This document shows positions 38,064 through 47,342 of a stretch of 64,000 nt of DNA, piece by piece (within the stretch, counting starts at the first letter, position 1; the number at the start of each line of letters is the position of its first letter). A program made the position numbers and the translations under genes. The stretch comes from Kitasatospora sp. MAP12-44 (GTDB taxonomy: Bacteria > Actinomycetota > Actinomycetes > Streptomycetales > Streptomycetaceae), in contig NZ_JARZAE010000004.1 of the NCBI RefSeq assembly GCF_029892095.1, forward strand, positions 2,356,001 to 2,420,000, read 5' to 3'. The notes beneath the pieces were generated by a model, which had not been told where the DNA came from, made no database searches, and saw nothing but the letters and a program-made list of their open reading frames with translations.

Positions 38064-38495
38064 TCAGCCCTCGACGCGCTTCTTGAGCCCGGCCAGCGCC
38101 CGGTCGATGATGACCTTCTCGGCCTTGCGCTTGATCATCCCGAGCATCGGGATCTTGACGTCGACCGCGAGCTGGTAGGTGACCTCGGTGCCGCCCGCGG
38201 TGGCGGCCAGCGCGTACGAACCGTCCAGCGAGCGGAGCATCTGGCTCTTGACCAGCGTCCAGGAGACCTCGCGGTCGTCGTTCCAGGTGTAGGCGAGCAC
38301 ATGCTCGTCGCGGATCGCTCCGGCGTCCAGCAGCAGGCGCACCTCGGTGGCGCGGCCGGTCTCGGCGCGGCCGAGCACCTCGATCTCCTTGACCTCGCCC
38401 GTCCACAGCGGGTACGCCTCGAAATCGGCGATCACCGCCATCACCTGGGCCGGGGTCGCCTCGATGACGATGCTCGACCTGGTGTGTTCCGCCAT
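38064..38495 (-). CDS. SRPBCC (START-like) family protein
   Basis: A 143-residue single-domain START/polyketide-cyclase fold protein: SSIVIEATPAQVMAVIADFEAYPLW at the N-terminus and the closing helix KVIIDRALAGLKKRVE. Such proteins bind hydrophobic ligands. The ATG 38495 has GGAGGCCCACC upstream on the minus strand. It probably forms an operon with the ArsA-like gene. Confidence 0.87.
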   Translation of the reverse strand: MAEHTRSSIVIEATPAQVMAVIADFEAYPLWTGEVKEIEVLGRAETGRATEVRLLLDAGAIRDEHVLAYTWNDDREVSWTLVKSQMLRSLDGSYALAATAGGTEVTYQLAVDVKIPMLGMIKRKAEKVIIDRALAGLKKRVEG

Positions 38496-38779
38496 GGGTG
38501 GGCCTCCGCGTTGTCCCGTGCGAGTCGTCAGGTGTGCGCACGCGCCAGGCTATCGCGGCCGGAGGCACCGCCTTCCCCACGGGTACCAGGCCCCAGGCGC
38601 CCCAGACGTCCCGGGGCTACCCACAGGTCACCGACGGCCTGACGTAAGGTGCGGATCGGAACGACCCCCGGCGGGCCGCCGGTGTGACACTGCGAACACC
38701 ATGCCCGACCCCCCTACCCGAATCTCCCTACCGGGCAGTAACGTCCTGCCGTCCCGCAGCGTCGCAGACAGGAGCAGCA

Positions 38780-40570
38780 GTGCTCGACTTCAGCCTTCCG
38801 GCCCTCTACCAGGTCCCGAGCGGTGGCAACCTCTCGGACCTGGTCCACCAGAACGCCGCCGAGCGCCCCGGTGTGGCCGTGCTCAGCCGCAAGGTGGACG
38901 GTCGCTGGGAGGACCTCACCGCCGCCGCGTTCCTGACCGAGGTGCACCGCGCCGCCAAGGGCCTGATCGCCACCGGCGTCATGCCCGGCGACCGGGTGGC
39001 GGTGATGTCGCGCACCCGCTACGAGTGGACGCTGCTGGACTTCGCCATCTGGTGCGCGGGCGCGATCACCGTGCCGGTGTACGAGAGTTCCTCCGCCGAG
39101 CAGGTCCAGTGGATCCTCGGCGACTCGGGCGCGATCGCGGTGATCACCGAGACCGACGCGCACGCCGCCGTACTCGCCGAGGTCCGCGAGGCGCTGCCCG
39201 AGCTCGAGCACAGCTGGCAGATCGAGCGGGGCGCGATCGACGCCCTCAACGCGGCCGGCAACGCCGTCGCGGACGCCGTGGTCACCGAGCGCCGCTCGGT
39301 CCCCACCGAGGACTCGATCGCCACCATCGTCTACACCTCGGGCACCACCGGCCGCCCCAAGGGCTGTCAGCTGACGCACGGCAACTTCCTCTCCGAGCTG
39401 GGCAATGTGACGGCCCGGATGCCCGAGCTGTTCCGCGCCGGCGAGAGCTCGGTGCTGCTCTTCCTGCCGCTGGCCCACGTGCTGGGCCGGATCGCCGAGA
39501 TCGCCGCCGCGATCTCCGGCAGCAAGCTGGGCCATGTCTCGGACATCAAGGACGTCACCGCCGAGCTGGCCTCGTTCCGCCCGACGCTGATCCTGGGCGT
39601 GCCGCGGGTCTTCGAGAAGGTCTTCAACACCGCGCGCTCCAAGGCGCAGGCGGACGGCAAGGGCAAGATCTTCGACCAGGCCAGCGACGTGGCCATCGCC
39701 TACAGCCGGGCGCTGGACCAGGGCGGCGCGGGCCTGGTCCTGACGCTCAAGCACAAGGTCTTCGACAAGCTGGTCTACAGCAAGCTGCGCAACGCCCTGG
39801 GCGGCCGGGCCACCCACGCGATCTCCGGCGGCGCGCCGCTGGGCGAGCGTCTGGGCCACTTCTACCGGGGCATCGGCTTCACCGTGCTGGAGGGCTACGG
39901 CCTGACCGAGACCTGCGCGGCCACCGCCTTCAACCCGGATGACAAGCCGAAGATCGGCACGGTCGGCCAACCGCTGCCCGGCTCCGCGGTGCGGATCGCC
40001 GAGGACGGCGAGGTGCTGCTCAAGGGCCCGCAGATCTTCACCGGCTACTGGAACAACCCGACCGCGACCGCCGAGGCGCTGCGGGACGGCTGGTTCGCCA
40101 CCGGCGACCTGGGCAGCCTGGACGACGAGGGCTACCTCTCGATCACCGGGCGCAAGAAGGAGATCATCGTCACAGCCGGCGGCAAGAACGTCGCCCCGGC
40201 CGTGATCGAGGACCGGATCCGGGCGCACGCGCTGATCGGCGAGGTGATGGTGGTCGGCGACCGCAAGCCGTTCATCGGCTGCCTGGTCACCATCGACGAG
40301 GAGTTCCTGCCCAGGTGGCTGGAGCTCAACGGCCGCCCGCCGGCCACGCTGGCCGAGCTGCGCGAGGACCCGGCGCTGCTGGCCGCCGTCCAGGAGGCGG
40401 TGGACGAGGGCAACAAGGCGGTCTCGCACGCCGAGGCGGTGAAGAAGTTCCGGATCCTGGACACCGTCTTCTCCGAGGCCAACGGCTATCTGACGCCCTC
40501 GCTCAAGCTCAAGCGCGGCGTCGTCCTCAAGGACTTCGCCACCGAGGTCGAGGCGCTCTACCAGCGCTGA
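38780..40570 (+). CDS. Long-chain fatty acid-CoA ligase (AMP-forming)
   Basis: Activates fatty acids to acyl-CoA through acyl-AMP. 596 residues. The P-loop is YTSGTTGRPKG, the adenylation motif is GYGLTETCAATAFN, followed by GWFATGDLGSLDDEGYLSITGRKKEII. The extended middle insertion (ARSKAQADGKGKIFDQA..) is typical of FadD15-type enzymes. The start is GTG 38780, with GGAG 5 nt upstream; the open frame upstream to 38684 lacks a site. A TAAGGT hexamer at 38645-38650 could be the -10. It converges with a glycosyltransferase gene. Confidence 0.92.
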   Translation: MLDFSLPALYQVPSGGNLSDLVHQNAAERPGVAVLSRKVDGRWEDLTAAAFLTEVHRAAKGLIATGVMPGDRVAVMSRTRYEWTLLDFAIWCAGAITVPVYESSSAEQVQWILGDSGAIAVITETDAHAAVLAEVREALPELEHSWQIERGAIDALNAAGNAVADAVVTERRSVPTEDSIATIVYTSGTTGRPKGCQLTHGNFLSELGNVTARMPELFRAGESSVLLFLPLAHVLGRIAEIAAAISGSKLGHVSDIKDVTAELASFRPTLILGVPRVFEKVFNTARSKAQADGKGKIFDQASDVAIAYSRALDQGGAGLVLTLKHKVFDKLVYSKLRNALGGRATHAISGGAPLGERLGHFYRGIGFTVLEGYGLTETCAATAFNPDDKPKIGTVGQPLPGSAVRIAEDGEVLLKGPQIFTGYWNNPTATAEALRDGWFATGDLGSLDDEGYLSITGRKKEIIVTAGGKNVAPAVIEDRIRAHALIGEVMVVGDRKPFIGCLVTIDEEFLPRWLELNGRPPATLAELREDPALLAAVQEAVDEGNKAVSHAEAVKKFRILDTVFSEANGYLTPSLKLKRGVVLKDFATEVEALYQR

Positions 40571-40586
40571 CGCCACTTCGCCTTTC

Positions 40587-40622
40587 GGCGCCCTGCTGCT
40601 ACTCCCCCGCGAGCAGGGCGCC
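40587..40622. terminator. Hairpin over the 3' end of the glycosyltransferase gene
   Basis: GGCGCCCTGCT pairs with AGCAGGGCGCC over 11 bp with a 14-nt loop. The loop contains the stop codon of the minus-strand gene. Confidence 0.65.
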
Positions 40623-41738
40623 GAGCCGTCCCGCCAGCAGGTCCCAGCGCCAGGCGTCCTCGACCCAGCGCCGCCCCGCCTCGCCCAGCTCGCGGCGCAG
40701 CCGCTCGTCGCCCAGCAGGCGGACGATCCGCTCGGCCGCCGCCCCCGGCGAGCCGCCGGGCACCACGTAGCCCGTCCTGCCCTCCAGCACCGCGTCCGGC
40801 GCTCCGCCGGAGTCGCCCGCGACCACCGGCAGCCCGGTGGCCGAGGCCTCCAGGTAGACGATGCCCAGGCCCTCCACGTCCAGCCCGCCGCGCCTGGTCC
40901 GGCACGGCATCGCGAAGACGTCCCCCGCGCCGAAGTGCGCGGGCAGCTCGGCCCACGGCACCTCCCCGGTGAACCGCACCGAGGCGGCGACGCCCTTGGC
41001 CTCGGCCAGCTTGCGCAGGTCCGCGAGGTACGGGCCGCCGCCGACGATCAGCAGCACGGCGTCCGGCTGGGCGGCCAGGATCTGCGGCATGGCCGCGATC
41101 AGGGTGTCCTGCCCCTTGCGCGGCACCAGCCGGGAGACGCAGACCACCACCGGGCGGTCCGCCAGCCCCAGCCGCGCGCGCACCTCGGCGCCCCCGGAGT
41201 CGGGGTGGAAGGTCTGCTCGTCCACCCCCGGCGGCAGCTGCGCCATCCGCGCGGCCGGGCCGGGACCGACGGCGCGGGCGATCCGCGAGCGGGTGTACTC
41301 GCCGAGGTAGGTCAGCGTGTCGGTGCCCTCGCCGATCCGGCGCAGCAGCTGCCGGGAGGCCGGCAGCTGGGCCCAGGCGGCCTCGTGGCCGTGCGTCATC
41401 CCCAGCAGCCGACCGGCGCCCGCCCGGCGCAGCGCGGGGGCCATCAGGCCGAGCGGCGCGGCCGCGCCGAACCAGACCGAGTCGCAGCCCTCGGCCCGCA
41501 GGATCTCGGCGGCCCGCCGGGTGACCCGGGGTGTGGGAAGCATCATGGTGGTCCGGTCGCGGATCACCGGGAACGGCTGCTCGGCGTCGAACCGGGACAC
41601 CTCGCTCCCGTCGCGCCAGGATGAGGCATACACCACAACGCTGCCGGCCGGCTGGCGGACCGCCATGTTGTGGACGAAGGCCTGGATCCCGCCTGGGCGC
41701 GGGGGAAAGTCGTTGGTGACGATGAGGGTCTTGGGCAT
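40599..41738 (-). CDS. GT4-family glycosyltransferase (PimB-like mannosyltransferase)
   Basis: A 379-residue GT-B enzyme. TLIVTNDFPPRPGGIQAFVHNMA at the start and the conserved SRLVPRKGQDTLI, EGLGIVYLEASATGLPVVAGDSGGAPDAV point to the PimB'-type GDP-mannose-dependent alpha-mannosyltransferases that build phosphatidylinositol mannosides. The exact acceptor is not provable from sequence. ATG 41738 matches family starts; GTG 41747 lies three codons upstream. Divergent from a GT87 membrane transferase, which suggests a shared envelope glycolipid role. Confidence 0.88.
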   Translation of the reverse strand: MPKTLIVTNDFPPRPGGIQAFVHNMAVRQPAGSVVVYASSWRDGSEVSRFDAEQPFPVIRDRTTMMLPTPRVTRRAAEILRAEGCDSVWFGAAAPLGLMAPALRRAGAGRLLGMTHGHEAAWAQLPASRQLLRRIGEGTDTLTYLGEYTRSRIARAVGPGPAARMAQLPPGVDEQTFHPDSGGAEVRARLGLADRPVVVCVSRLVPRKGQDTLIAAMPQILAAQPDAVLLIVGGGPYLADLRKLAEAKGVAASVRFTGEVPWAELPAHFGAGDVFAMPCRTRRGGLDVEGLGIVYLEASATGLPVVAGDSGGAPDAVLEGRTGYVVPGGSPGAAAERIVRLLGDERLRRELGEAGRRWVEDAWRWDLLAGRLGALLAGE

Positions 41739-41930
41739 ACTGGCCACGGCTCGCTCGGTCGGGGGGTGCTCGGTTCACCGCTCGCTGATCCGTACCATAG
41801 GACACCATGCCCACCTGCTGGGAACGGAGTACCGACCGGAACCGTTTCCCCGCTGAGCCTGTCCTAGTCGGCACAGGTTCAGGCAGGCATGCGGAGACGC
41901 CGGCATGCGAGACGTTGACGAGGGAGCTCA

Positions 41931-43334
41931 GTGGTGTTGGCGCAGGACGGCCCAGCCGGCCAGGCTGGCAGCAGCAGCGGTGGCCTCGCCGTGGTCGAAC
42001 CCGAGGCGCAGGGCGCCACCGCACTCGCTCCGGCGGCCCCAGCGGCCGCTCGTGGCGCCCTGTGGGCGCTCGGCGCGTCCTGGGCGGCTACCCGGCTGCT
42101 GATCCTGCTGCTCGTCTTCGGCGTCATCAGGATCAGCCAGCTGGACGTGACCACCGACGTGTCGGTGATCTACCACGGCTGGTTCGAGGTGCTGCAGACC
42201 GGCACCTTCCCGATGGACGACGTGACCTGGCAGTACCCGCCCGGCGCGGCGCTGGTGATGCTGCTTCCGGGCATGCTGCCGTGGTCGTACCTGACCTCGT
42301 TCTTCGTGCTGTGCGGCGTCTTCGACGCGGTGGCCATGACGATGCTGGTGCGCAACGGCAGCCGCAAGGGCCGCAGCCTGCTGGGCGGCTGGATCTGGGT
42401 GCTCGGCGTGCCGCTGCTCGGGCCGACGGTCTACTGCCGCTACGACATCCTGGTCACCGCGATCGCGATCGCCGGGCTGCTGGTGCTGCTGCGCCGACCG
42501 GTGCTGGGCGGCATCCTGCTGGGCCTGGGCGGCCTGATCAAGCTCTGGCCGCTGATCGCGCTGGCGGGCACCCCGCGCGGCCGGCGCACCCGGCACTCCT
42601 GGACGGCGGCGGCGGCCACCCTGGCCACACTCGCCTTCCTGCTGGCCGCCGGGATGAACGGCGCCTTCCAGTTCCTCACCTTCCAGGCCGACCGCGGCAT
42701 CGAGGTGGAGTCGCTGGGCGCGCTGCCGCTGCACTTCGCCCGGCTGGCCGGCGCCTGGCACGGCCAGGTGATGATGAACTACGGCTCGGTCGAGATGCTC
42801 GGCCCGTGGGTCCCGGTGATCTCCAAGGTCGCCGTGATGGCCACCCTGGTGGGCTTCGGCTGGCTGCTGCTCTGGCGGATCCGGGCGCGCCGCTGGCAGC
42901 CGTCCACCACCTTCGACGCGGCGCTGGCCGCGCTGCTGATCTTCACCGTCACCAGCCGGGTGATCAGCCCGCAGTACATGGTCTGGCTGGTCGGTCTCGC
43001 GGCGGTCTGCCTGACCGTGCGCGGGACCAGTCAGAAGCCGGTGGCGCTGCTGATCCTGCTGGCCACCGGGCTGACCACCGCGGAGTTCCCGCTGATGTTC
43101 GGCCAGGTCGTGAACAGCCTGCCGTGGGGCGTGACGGTGCTCGCATCCCGCAACCTGCTGCTGCTGGCCGCGACCCTGATCTCCTGCTACCGGTTGTGGC
43201 AGTCGACCAAGGGGGTCGCGCCCGCACCGCAGGCCACCACCGCGGTGCTGACGGAGCCTGAGCAGAACTACCCGGTCCGGCCCGGAATCGCCTACGAGCA
43301 GAGCCTGTTGGACGACGTCCAGCAGCGCCCGTAG
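41931..43334 (+). CDS. Polytopic GT87-type (DUF2029) mannosyltransferase
   Basis: A membrane glycosyltransferase with about ten hydrophobic segments over 467 residues. The loop after the first segment contains DVSVIYHGWFEVLQTGTFP followed by WQYPPGA, typical of polyprenyl-phosphate-mannose-using GT-C enzymes; CRYDILVT is a further mark. Starts GTG 41931 or 41934 share the AGGGAG at 41921. A PimE-like or lipomannan role is likely but not shown. Divergent from the PimB-like gene. Confidence 0.85.
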   Translation: MVLAQDGPAGQAGSSSGGLAVVEPEAQGATALAPAAPAAARGALWALGASWAATRLLILLLVFGVIRISQLDVTTDVSVIYHGWFEVLQTGTFPMDDVTWQYPPGAALVMLLPGMLPWSYLTSFFVLCGVFDAVAMTMLVRNGSRKGRSLLGGWIWVLGVPLLGPTVYCRYDILVTAIAIAGLLVLLRRPVLGGILLGLGGLIKLWPLIALAGTPRGRRTRHSWTAAAATLATLAFLLAAGMNGAFQFLTFQADRGIEVESLGALPLHFARLAGAWHGQVMMNYGSVEMLGPWVPVISKVAVMATLVGFGWLLLWRIRARRWQPSTTFDAALAALLIFTVTSRVISPQYMVWLVGLAAVCLTVRGTSQKPVALLILLATGLTTAEFPLMFGQVVNSLPWGVTVLASRNLLLLAATLISCYRLWQSTKGVAPAPQATTAVLTEPEQNYPVRPGIAYEQSLLDDVQQRP

Positions 43335-43353
43335 CCGACCGGCTCGGCTGAGC

Positions 43354-44532
43354 TCAGCTCAGCTGGCGGACCGTCTCGGCGATCCATTCCTTGGTGAACT
43401 CGGCCAGCCCGTAGCCGAACTGGGCCCGGAAGACCTGGTCGAGCTGCTGCTCGCGGCCGGCGCCCGCGCCGGCCGCGCCGACCGCGCGGTAGAGCTGGAC
43501 CAGACCCGGATTGCCGTGCTGACGGGCGATCAGGTCGCAGGCCAGCCAGGAGAGTTCATAGGCCTGCGCGATACCCTGGGAGCCCGCCGCGAAGTCGGCG
43601 TCCAGCGGCAGCGCGGTGGGGGTGCGGCCGGCTGCGATGTCCTTGGCCAGCTCCGGCGCGATCTGCCGGGCGGTGCGTCCGGTGCCGAGGTAGCCGGTGT
43701 AGTCGGCGATCCCCTCGGAGAGCCAGAGCGGCGTCCACGGGTGGGTGTCGGCCCGGGTGGCCACATGGGTGGCCTCGTGGGTGAGGACCACCCGCCTTCC
43801 CAGCGCACTGAGTTCGCGGTACGCCGCGGGGTTGACCAGCACCCGGTCGGCCGGGGTGTGCACCGGCGCTCCGGCGGCCGCGCTGGTGACCGCGGCTATG
43901 TCCTGGTAGGCGTCCGCGGCCACCGCCAGCAGCTGCGCGAACTGCACCTCGGTCTGCGGGAGTTGGACGAGCAGCCGGCCCGCCCAGCCGGTACCCCAGA
44001 GCCCGTTGACGGTCGGCACCCCGGCGTCCACCACCCCGGCCAGCGCGGTCAGTTCGTCGTGGTCGGCGGCTCCGAGCACCAGGCAGTGCGCCCCGGGGAC
44101 GACCCCGAGCGGGCCCGGGTCCCAGGGCGCGGCAGGGCTCCGGGGGGCAGCCGTCTCGGCGCCCGGCAGGCCGTCGGCGCCGAGCGTGAAGCGGCGCCGC
44201 AGGACGGCCGGGTAGTCGTCGAAGTCGGTTATCCGATAGGAGAGTTCGGCCGAGACCTGCGGTCCGCTCAGGTCGGTGACCCGGTAGTCGAACTGGGCCA
44301 GCGGCAGCGCGGCCAGCCCGCCCGAGCGCAGCGCCCGGGCGTGCGCGGCGAGCAGCTGGTCGACCGCCGCCGCGGTCGCCGCGGGCACCGCGACCGGCGA
44401 CTGCGGCGGCGCCAGTCGGGGAAGCGAGAGCTGGGCGGCGGCGCCGAGTGCGAGCAGCAGCGCGGCGCGGCGCGACAGCTCCCCGGCGGCTGCGGCCGCC
44501 GGGGCAGGCCGCAGCCGCTCGAAAGCGTTCAG
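43354..44532 (-). CDS. Secreted zinc metalloprotease-like protein, probable CTG start
   Basis: A protein of about 392 residues with the gluzincin-type motif LTHEATHVATR (HEXXH) and a downstream WLSEGIADYTGYLG that supplies the third ligand Glu, as in M1/MA-clan peptidases. A hydrophobic export region is near the N-terminus (RRAALLLALGAAAQLSL). No ATG, GTG or TTG codon lies near the expected start; a CTG at 44532 overlaps the NlpC stop (CTGA) and keeps the full export signal. The first canonical start, a GTG some 50 codons on, would remove it. Translation by coupling from the NlpC/P60 gene is therefore likely. Confidence 0.75.
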   Translation of the reverse strand: MNAFERLRPAPAAAAAGELSRRAALLLALGAAAQLSLPRLAPPQSPVAVPAATAAAVDQLLAAHARALRSGGLAALPLAQFDYRVTDLSGPQVSAELSYRITDFDDYPAVLRRRFTLGADGLPGAETAAPRSPAAPWDPGPLGVVPGAHCLVLGAADHDELTALAGVVDAGVPTVNGLWGTGWAGRLLVQLPQTEVQFAQLLAVAADAYQDIAAVTSAAAGAPVHTPADRVLVNPAAYRELSALGRRVVLTHEATHVATRADTHPWTPLWLSEGIADYTGYLGTGRTARQIAPELAKDIAAGRTPTALPLDADFAAGSQGIAQAYELSWLACDLIARQHGNPGLVQLYRAVGAAGAGAGREQQLDQVFRAQFGYGLAEFTKEWIAETVRQLS

Positions 44533-45599
44533 GGCCGGACCACCGCCGCGACCGGCATCGCCGCGACGCTCTCGTAGCGCACCCGGGCCCCGGGGTAGGG
44601 CGCGTGCACGACGACACCGCCGCCGGCGTACATACCGACGTGGTGCATGTCCCTGAAGAAGATCACCAGGTCTCCCGGTCTCGCCTCGGCCAGGCTGATC
44701 CGCTGCCCCCCGAACGCCTGTGCCTGCGAGGTGCGCGGCAGGGTCACTCCGGCCTGCCGCCAGGCCCAGTACATCAGACCGGAGCAGTCGAAGGAACCGG
44801 GGCCGGTCGACCCGTAGACGTACGGCGAGCCGATCTTGCTGAGCGCCGCCGCCAGCGCGACCGCGGCGCGGTCCGAGGACGGTGGCTGGTTGCCCAGGTC
44901 GACCCGCTCGCCACCGCGGGCCGCCCGGTCCTGCGCGTCCCTGGCGTCCTGGGCAGCCAGCACGGCGCGGTCGCGGGCGTCCAGCGTGTTCAGCAGGTCC
45001 TGCGCGCGTTTCAGCCGCTGCTGCACCTGCTGCTCGCTGTCCACCAGCGACTTGCGCACACCGTCGAGTTCGGCCAGCTTGCTGGTGGCCTCGGCGCGCC
45101 GCTGGTCGAGTCGGCGCTGCTGCTCGATCACCTCGCGCAGCGAGGCGGCGCGCTGCTCGGCGACCTGGTCGAGGCTGCGGGCCTCGTCCAGGTAGCGCTC
45201 CGGGTTGGCGGAGAGCATCAGTTGCACCGACGGATCCATCCCGCCGGAGCGGTACTCGGCGGCCGCCACCGTTGACAGCTGGCCGCGCATCCGGTTGAGC
45301 GCGTCCTGCCCCGTGGCGACCTGCGCCTGCAGGATGGCCGACTCGCCCTGCAGCCGACGCTGGGTCTCCTCCGCCGCGTTGGACTGCTCCGAAGCCTGCT
45401 CGGCCTCCGAGTAGAGCTGGTCGACCTGGGCCTTGACGTCCCTCTTGTCGGGCGTGGGGACGGCCTGGGCGCCGCCTGCGGCAGCTATCGCCACCGCGGT
45501 GGTCGCGGCAGCCGTGACCGCCAGCGCGCGGGCCAGTCGGCGTGCGGCTCCCGGCGGGGTGGTGCGGCCGGGGGTGGTCGGGCGGTGCGGCATCACCAT
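44529..45599 (-). CDS. NlpC/P60 family secreted endopeptidase with coiled coil (paralogue 1)
   Basis: Peptidoglycan endopeptidase, 356 residues. A signal peptide (about residues 20-48, ending near AQA) is followed by two coiled-coil regions, then the NlpC/P60 domain. Catalytic Cys is in SFDCSGLMYWAW, His in MHHVGMYAG, and the third residue in VVVHAP. In related RipA-like enzymes the coiled coil blocks the active site. The ATG 45599 has GGAG 10 nt upstream; ATG 45593 is possible. It overlaps the metalloprotease reading frame at its stop. It is the most divergent of the four paralogues here. Confidence 0.9.
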   Translation of the reverse strand: MVMPHRPTTPGRTTPPGAARRLARALAVTAAATTAVAIAAAGGAQAVPTPDKRDVKAQVDQLYSEAEQASEQSNAAEETQRRLQGESAILQAQVATGQDALNRMRGQLSTVAAAEYRSGGMDPSVQLMLSANPERYLDEARSLDQVAEQRAASLREVIEQQRRLDQRRAEATSKLAELDGVRKSLVDSEQQVQQRLKRAQDLLNTLDARDRAVLAAQDARDAQDRAARGGERVDLGNQPPSSDRAAVALAAALSKIGSPYVYGSTGPGSFDCSGLMYWAWRQAGVTLPRTSQAQAFGGQRISLAEARPGDLVIFFRDMHHVGMYAGGGVVVHAPYPGARVRYESVAAMPVAAVVRP

Positions 45600-45736
45600 G
45601 AGGCGACGGCTCCAATCGACGTGGAAGGCGGTACTCCGAGCGCCGACGTTAGCGGTGCGCGGCGAATGAGTCCAAACCCTTGCCAAGACGAATATTTGAC
45701 CACCAATCGGACATCAGTGCGCCGACCGGAACGCCG

Positions 45737-45768
45737 ACGGCCCGGCCTCCGAGCGGAGACCGGGCCGT
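45737..45768 (-). terminator. Terminator hairpin of the riboswitch-controlled NlpC/P60 gene
   Basis: ACGGCCCGG pairs with CCGGGCCGT, extended inward by CTCC/GGAG after one mismatch, loop GAGC. It lies 32-63 nt after the stop codon at 45800. Confidence 0.75.
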
Positions 45769-45799
45769 GCGGACCTACGTGCGGACCTGCGTGGGGACC

Positions 45800-46897
45800 C
45801 TAGTACGGGCGCACGATGGCCGTGATCGGCATCGAGGAGGCCGCCTCGTAGCGGACCACCGAACCGGTGTGCGGGGCGTGGATGACGTTGCCGCCGCCCA
45901 CGTAGATGCCGACGTGGTCGCCGCCGTAGAAGATGATCAGGTCACCGAGCTGAGCGTTGGCCAGGTTGGTGCCCTCGTTGGTGCCGGCCGACTCCTGCTC
46001 CTGCGAGGTGCGCGGCAGCGAGACGCCGGCCTGCGCGTAGGCCCACTGCGTCAGACCCGAGCAGTCGAAGGTGTTCGGGCCGGTGGCGCCGTACACGTAC
46101 GCGTCGCCGAGCCGGCTGACGGCGGCCTCGATCGCGGCGGCGGCATGCGGGTTGGCGCCGGCGGTGTTGGGGGCGCTCAGGTCGGTCCGGCTGGAGCTGC
46201 GCGAGGCGGCCTGGCCGGTGATGGCCGCGATGCTGGCGGCGGACTTGGCGGCGGCGTCGGCGGAGGCCTTCGCCTCGGCGTCGGCCATCTGCTGGCGCTG
46301 CTGCGCGGTCAGCGTGTTCAGCAGGGCCTGGGCCTTCGCCAACTTGGCCTGCACATCGGTCTTGGCGGCCTGCAGGGTCTGCGTGGTGCTGGCCAGGTCG
46401 GCGAGCTTGCTCTGCGCCTCGGCCTTGTCCTGGTCGAGCTTCTGCTGCTCCTGCTGGAGCTGCTTCAGCGTCTCGGACTGGGTGCTGTTCATCTGGTTCA
46501 GCGAACCGGCCTGGGTCAGGAAGCTGTCCGGCTTGGCGCTGAGCATCAGCTGAACGGTCGGCGATATACCGCCGGAGGCGTACTGGTCGGCGGCCACCTC
46601 GGCCAGACCGCCCTGCAGCGTGGTCACCTGGTCCTGCTGGCGGGCCACCTGGTCCTGCAGCTGGCCGACCTGCGTGGTCAGCTGCTGCTGCTTCTCCTGG
46701 GCACCGTCCAGCTGCTGGGTGGCAGCCTCGGCCTGCGTGTTCAGGGCGTCAACCTGCGACTTGACCTGGTCGAGGGTGGGCGCCGGGTCCGCGTGCGCGC
46801 CAGTCTGCGAGGCAAGGGCCATGGCAGTGGCAGCGGCCGCGGTCAGGATCGACGCGCGAGTTCGACCGGTGGGCTTGGGACGACGATGGGACGCCAC
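45800..46897 (-). CDS. NlpC/P60 family endopeptidase under a c-di-AMP riboswitch (paralogue 2)
   Basis: A secreted 365-residue peptidoglycan hydrolase. It begins ASHRRPKPTGRTR, then an export signal ending ADPAPT, a long coiled coil (about residues 35-220), and the NlpC/P60 domain with Cys in TFDCSGLTQWAY and His in GGDHVGIYVGGGNVIHAP. The GTG 46897 has GAAGGAG upstream. A c-di-AMP riboswitch fills the 5' leader, so expression follows the nucleotide second messenger, as for other actinobacterial wall hydrolases. Confidence 0.93.
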   Translation of the reverse strand: MASHRRPKPTGRTRASILTAAAATAMALASQTGAHADPAPTLDQVKSQVDALNTQAEAATQQLDGAQEKQQQLTTQVGQLQDQVARQQDQVTTLQGGLAEVAADQYASGGISPTVQLMLSAKPDSFLTQAGSLNQMNSTQSETLKQLQQEQQKLDQDKAEAQSKLADLASTTQTLQAAKTDVQAKLAKAQALLNTLTAQQRQQMADAEAKASADAAAKSAASIAAITGQAASRSSSRTDLSAPNTAGANPHAAAAIEAAVSRLGDAYVYGATGPNTFDCSGLTQWAYAQAGVSLPRTSQEQESAGTNEGTNLANAQLGDLIIFYGGDHVGIYVGGGNVIHAPHTGSVVRYEAASSMPITAIVRPY

Positions 46898-46922
46898 GAA
46901 GGCGGGTCTCCTTCTTCCTACA

Positions 46923-47112
46923 TCCGCCTACCGGGTGAGCTGACGGGTTCGGGCTGGAAGAGATGCCCTACGACGCCTCACCGACCTTGCGGTCGACCTG
47001 GCGCCGATTCACCCCGAGGAACGTGGTTCCCCGGCTCCGGTCCGCAGCACCCTCGCAAGGGCTCCCCGTCGGGCAGTCAACTGCCCCGCTGCTTTCCAGA
47101 CTCGGCGGTAAC
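46923..47112 (-). promoter_or_regulatory. c-di-AMP riboswitch (ydaO/yuaA type)
   Basis: On the minus strand, ACCGCCGAGTCTGG opens the element, CGGGGGAACCACG-like core appears as CCGGGGAACCACG, then CTCGGGGTGAATCGGC and finally AGCCCGAACCCGTCAGCTCACCCGGTAGGCGG. These match the conserved blocks of the ydaO class. It stands between a recognisable promoter and the NlpC/P60 start. In this class, bound c-di-AMP usually turns expression off. Confidence 0.92.
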
Positions 47113-47194
47113 CCCCGCTGCCACCCAGGCTGGGTGATCTCCATCGCGGCGGTTCGAATCATGACCCTAGTAACAGAACCGTGATCCGTTCAAA
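47113..47194 (-). promoter_or_regulatory. Promoter and leader block, copy A (upstream of the c-di-AMP riboswitch)
   Basis: On the minus strand TTGAAC (47188-47193) and TAGGGT (47164-47169) are 18 nt apart. The whole 82-bp block recurs almost unchanged at 48394-48475. Confidence 0.8.
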
Positions 47195-47342
47195 TCCTTG
47201 TCGGAAAAAACGTGCAACTTTGACTGTGGGTGATATGGGCATCACCAGGGGTTGATCACGAGCGGCACCTTGAGTGGCGCAGCTCACAAAACCGTTTGGT
47301 GAGGCGTCAGTTCGGCGCGAGCGCAGTCGCCGCGACTCGGCG

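Noticed and set aside
41807..43261. 484-codon plus-strand frame overlapping the GT87 gene
   Set aside because: Composition is Arg/Gly/Ala-rich without motifs; the other frame encodes a clear polytopic glycosyltransferase with an upstream AGGGAG.
47145..47165. GGTTCGAATC resembles a tRNA T-arm
   Set aside because: There is no acceptor stem or anticodon arm around it, and the copy at 48425-48440 reads GGCTCGGATC within the same promoter-leader block.
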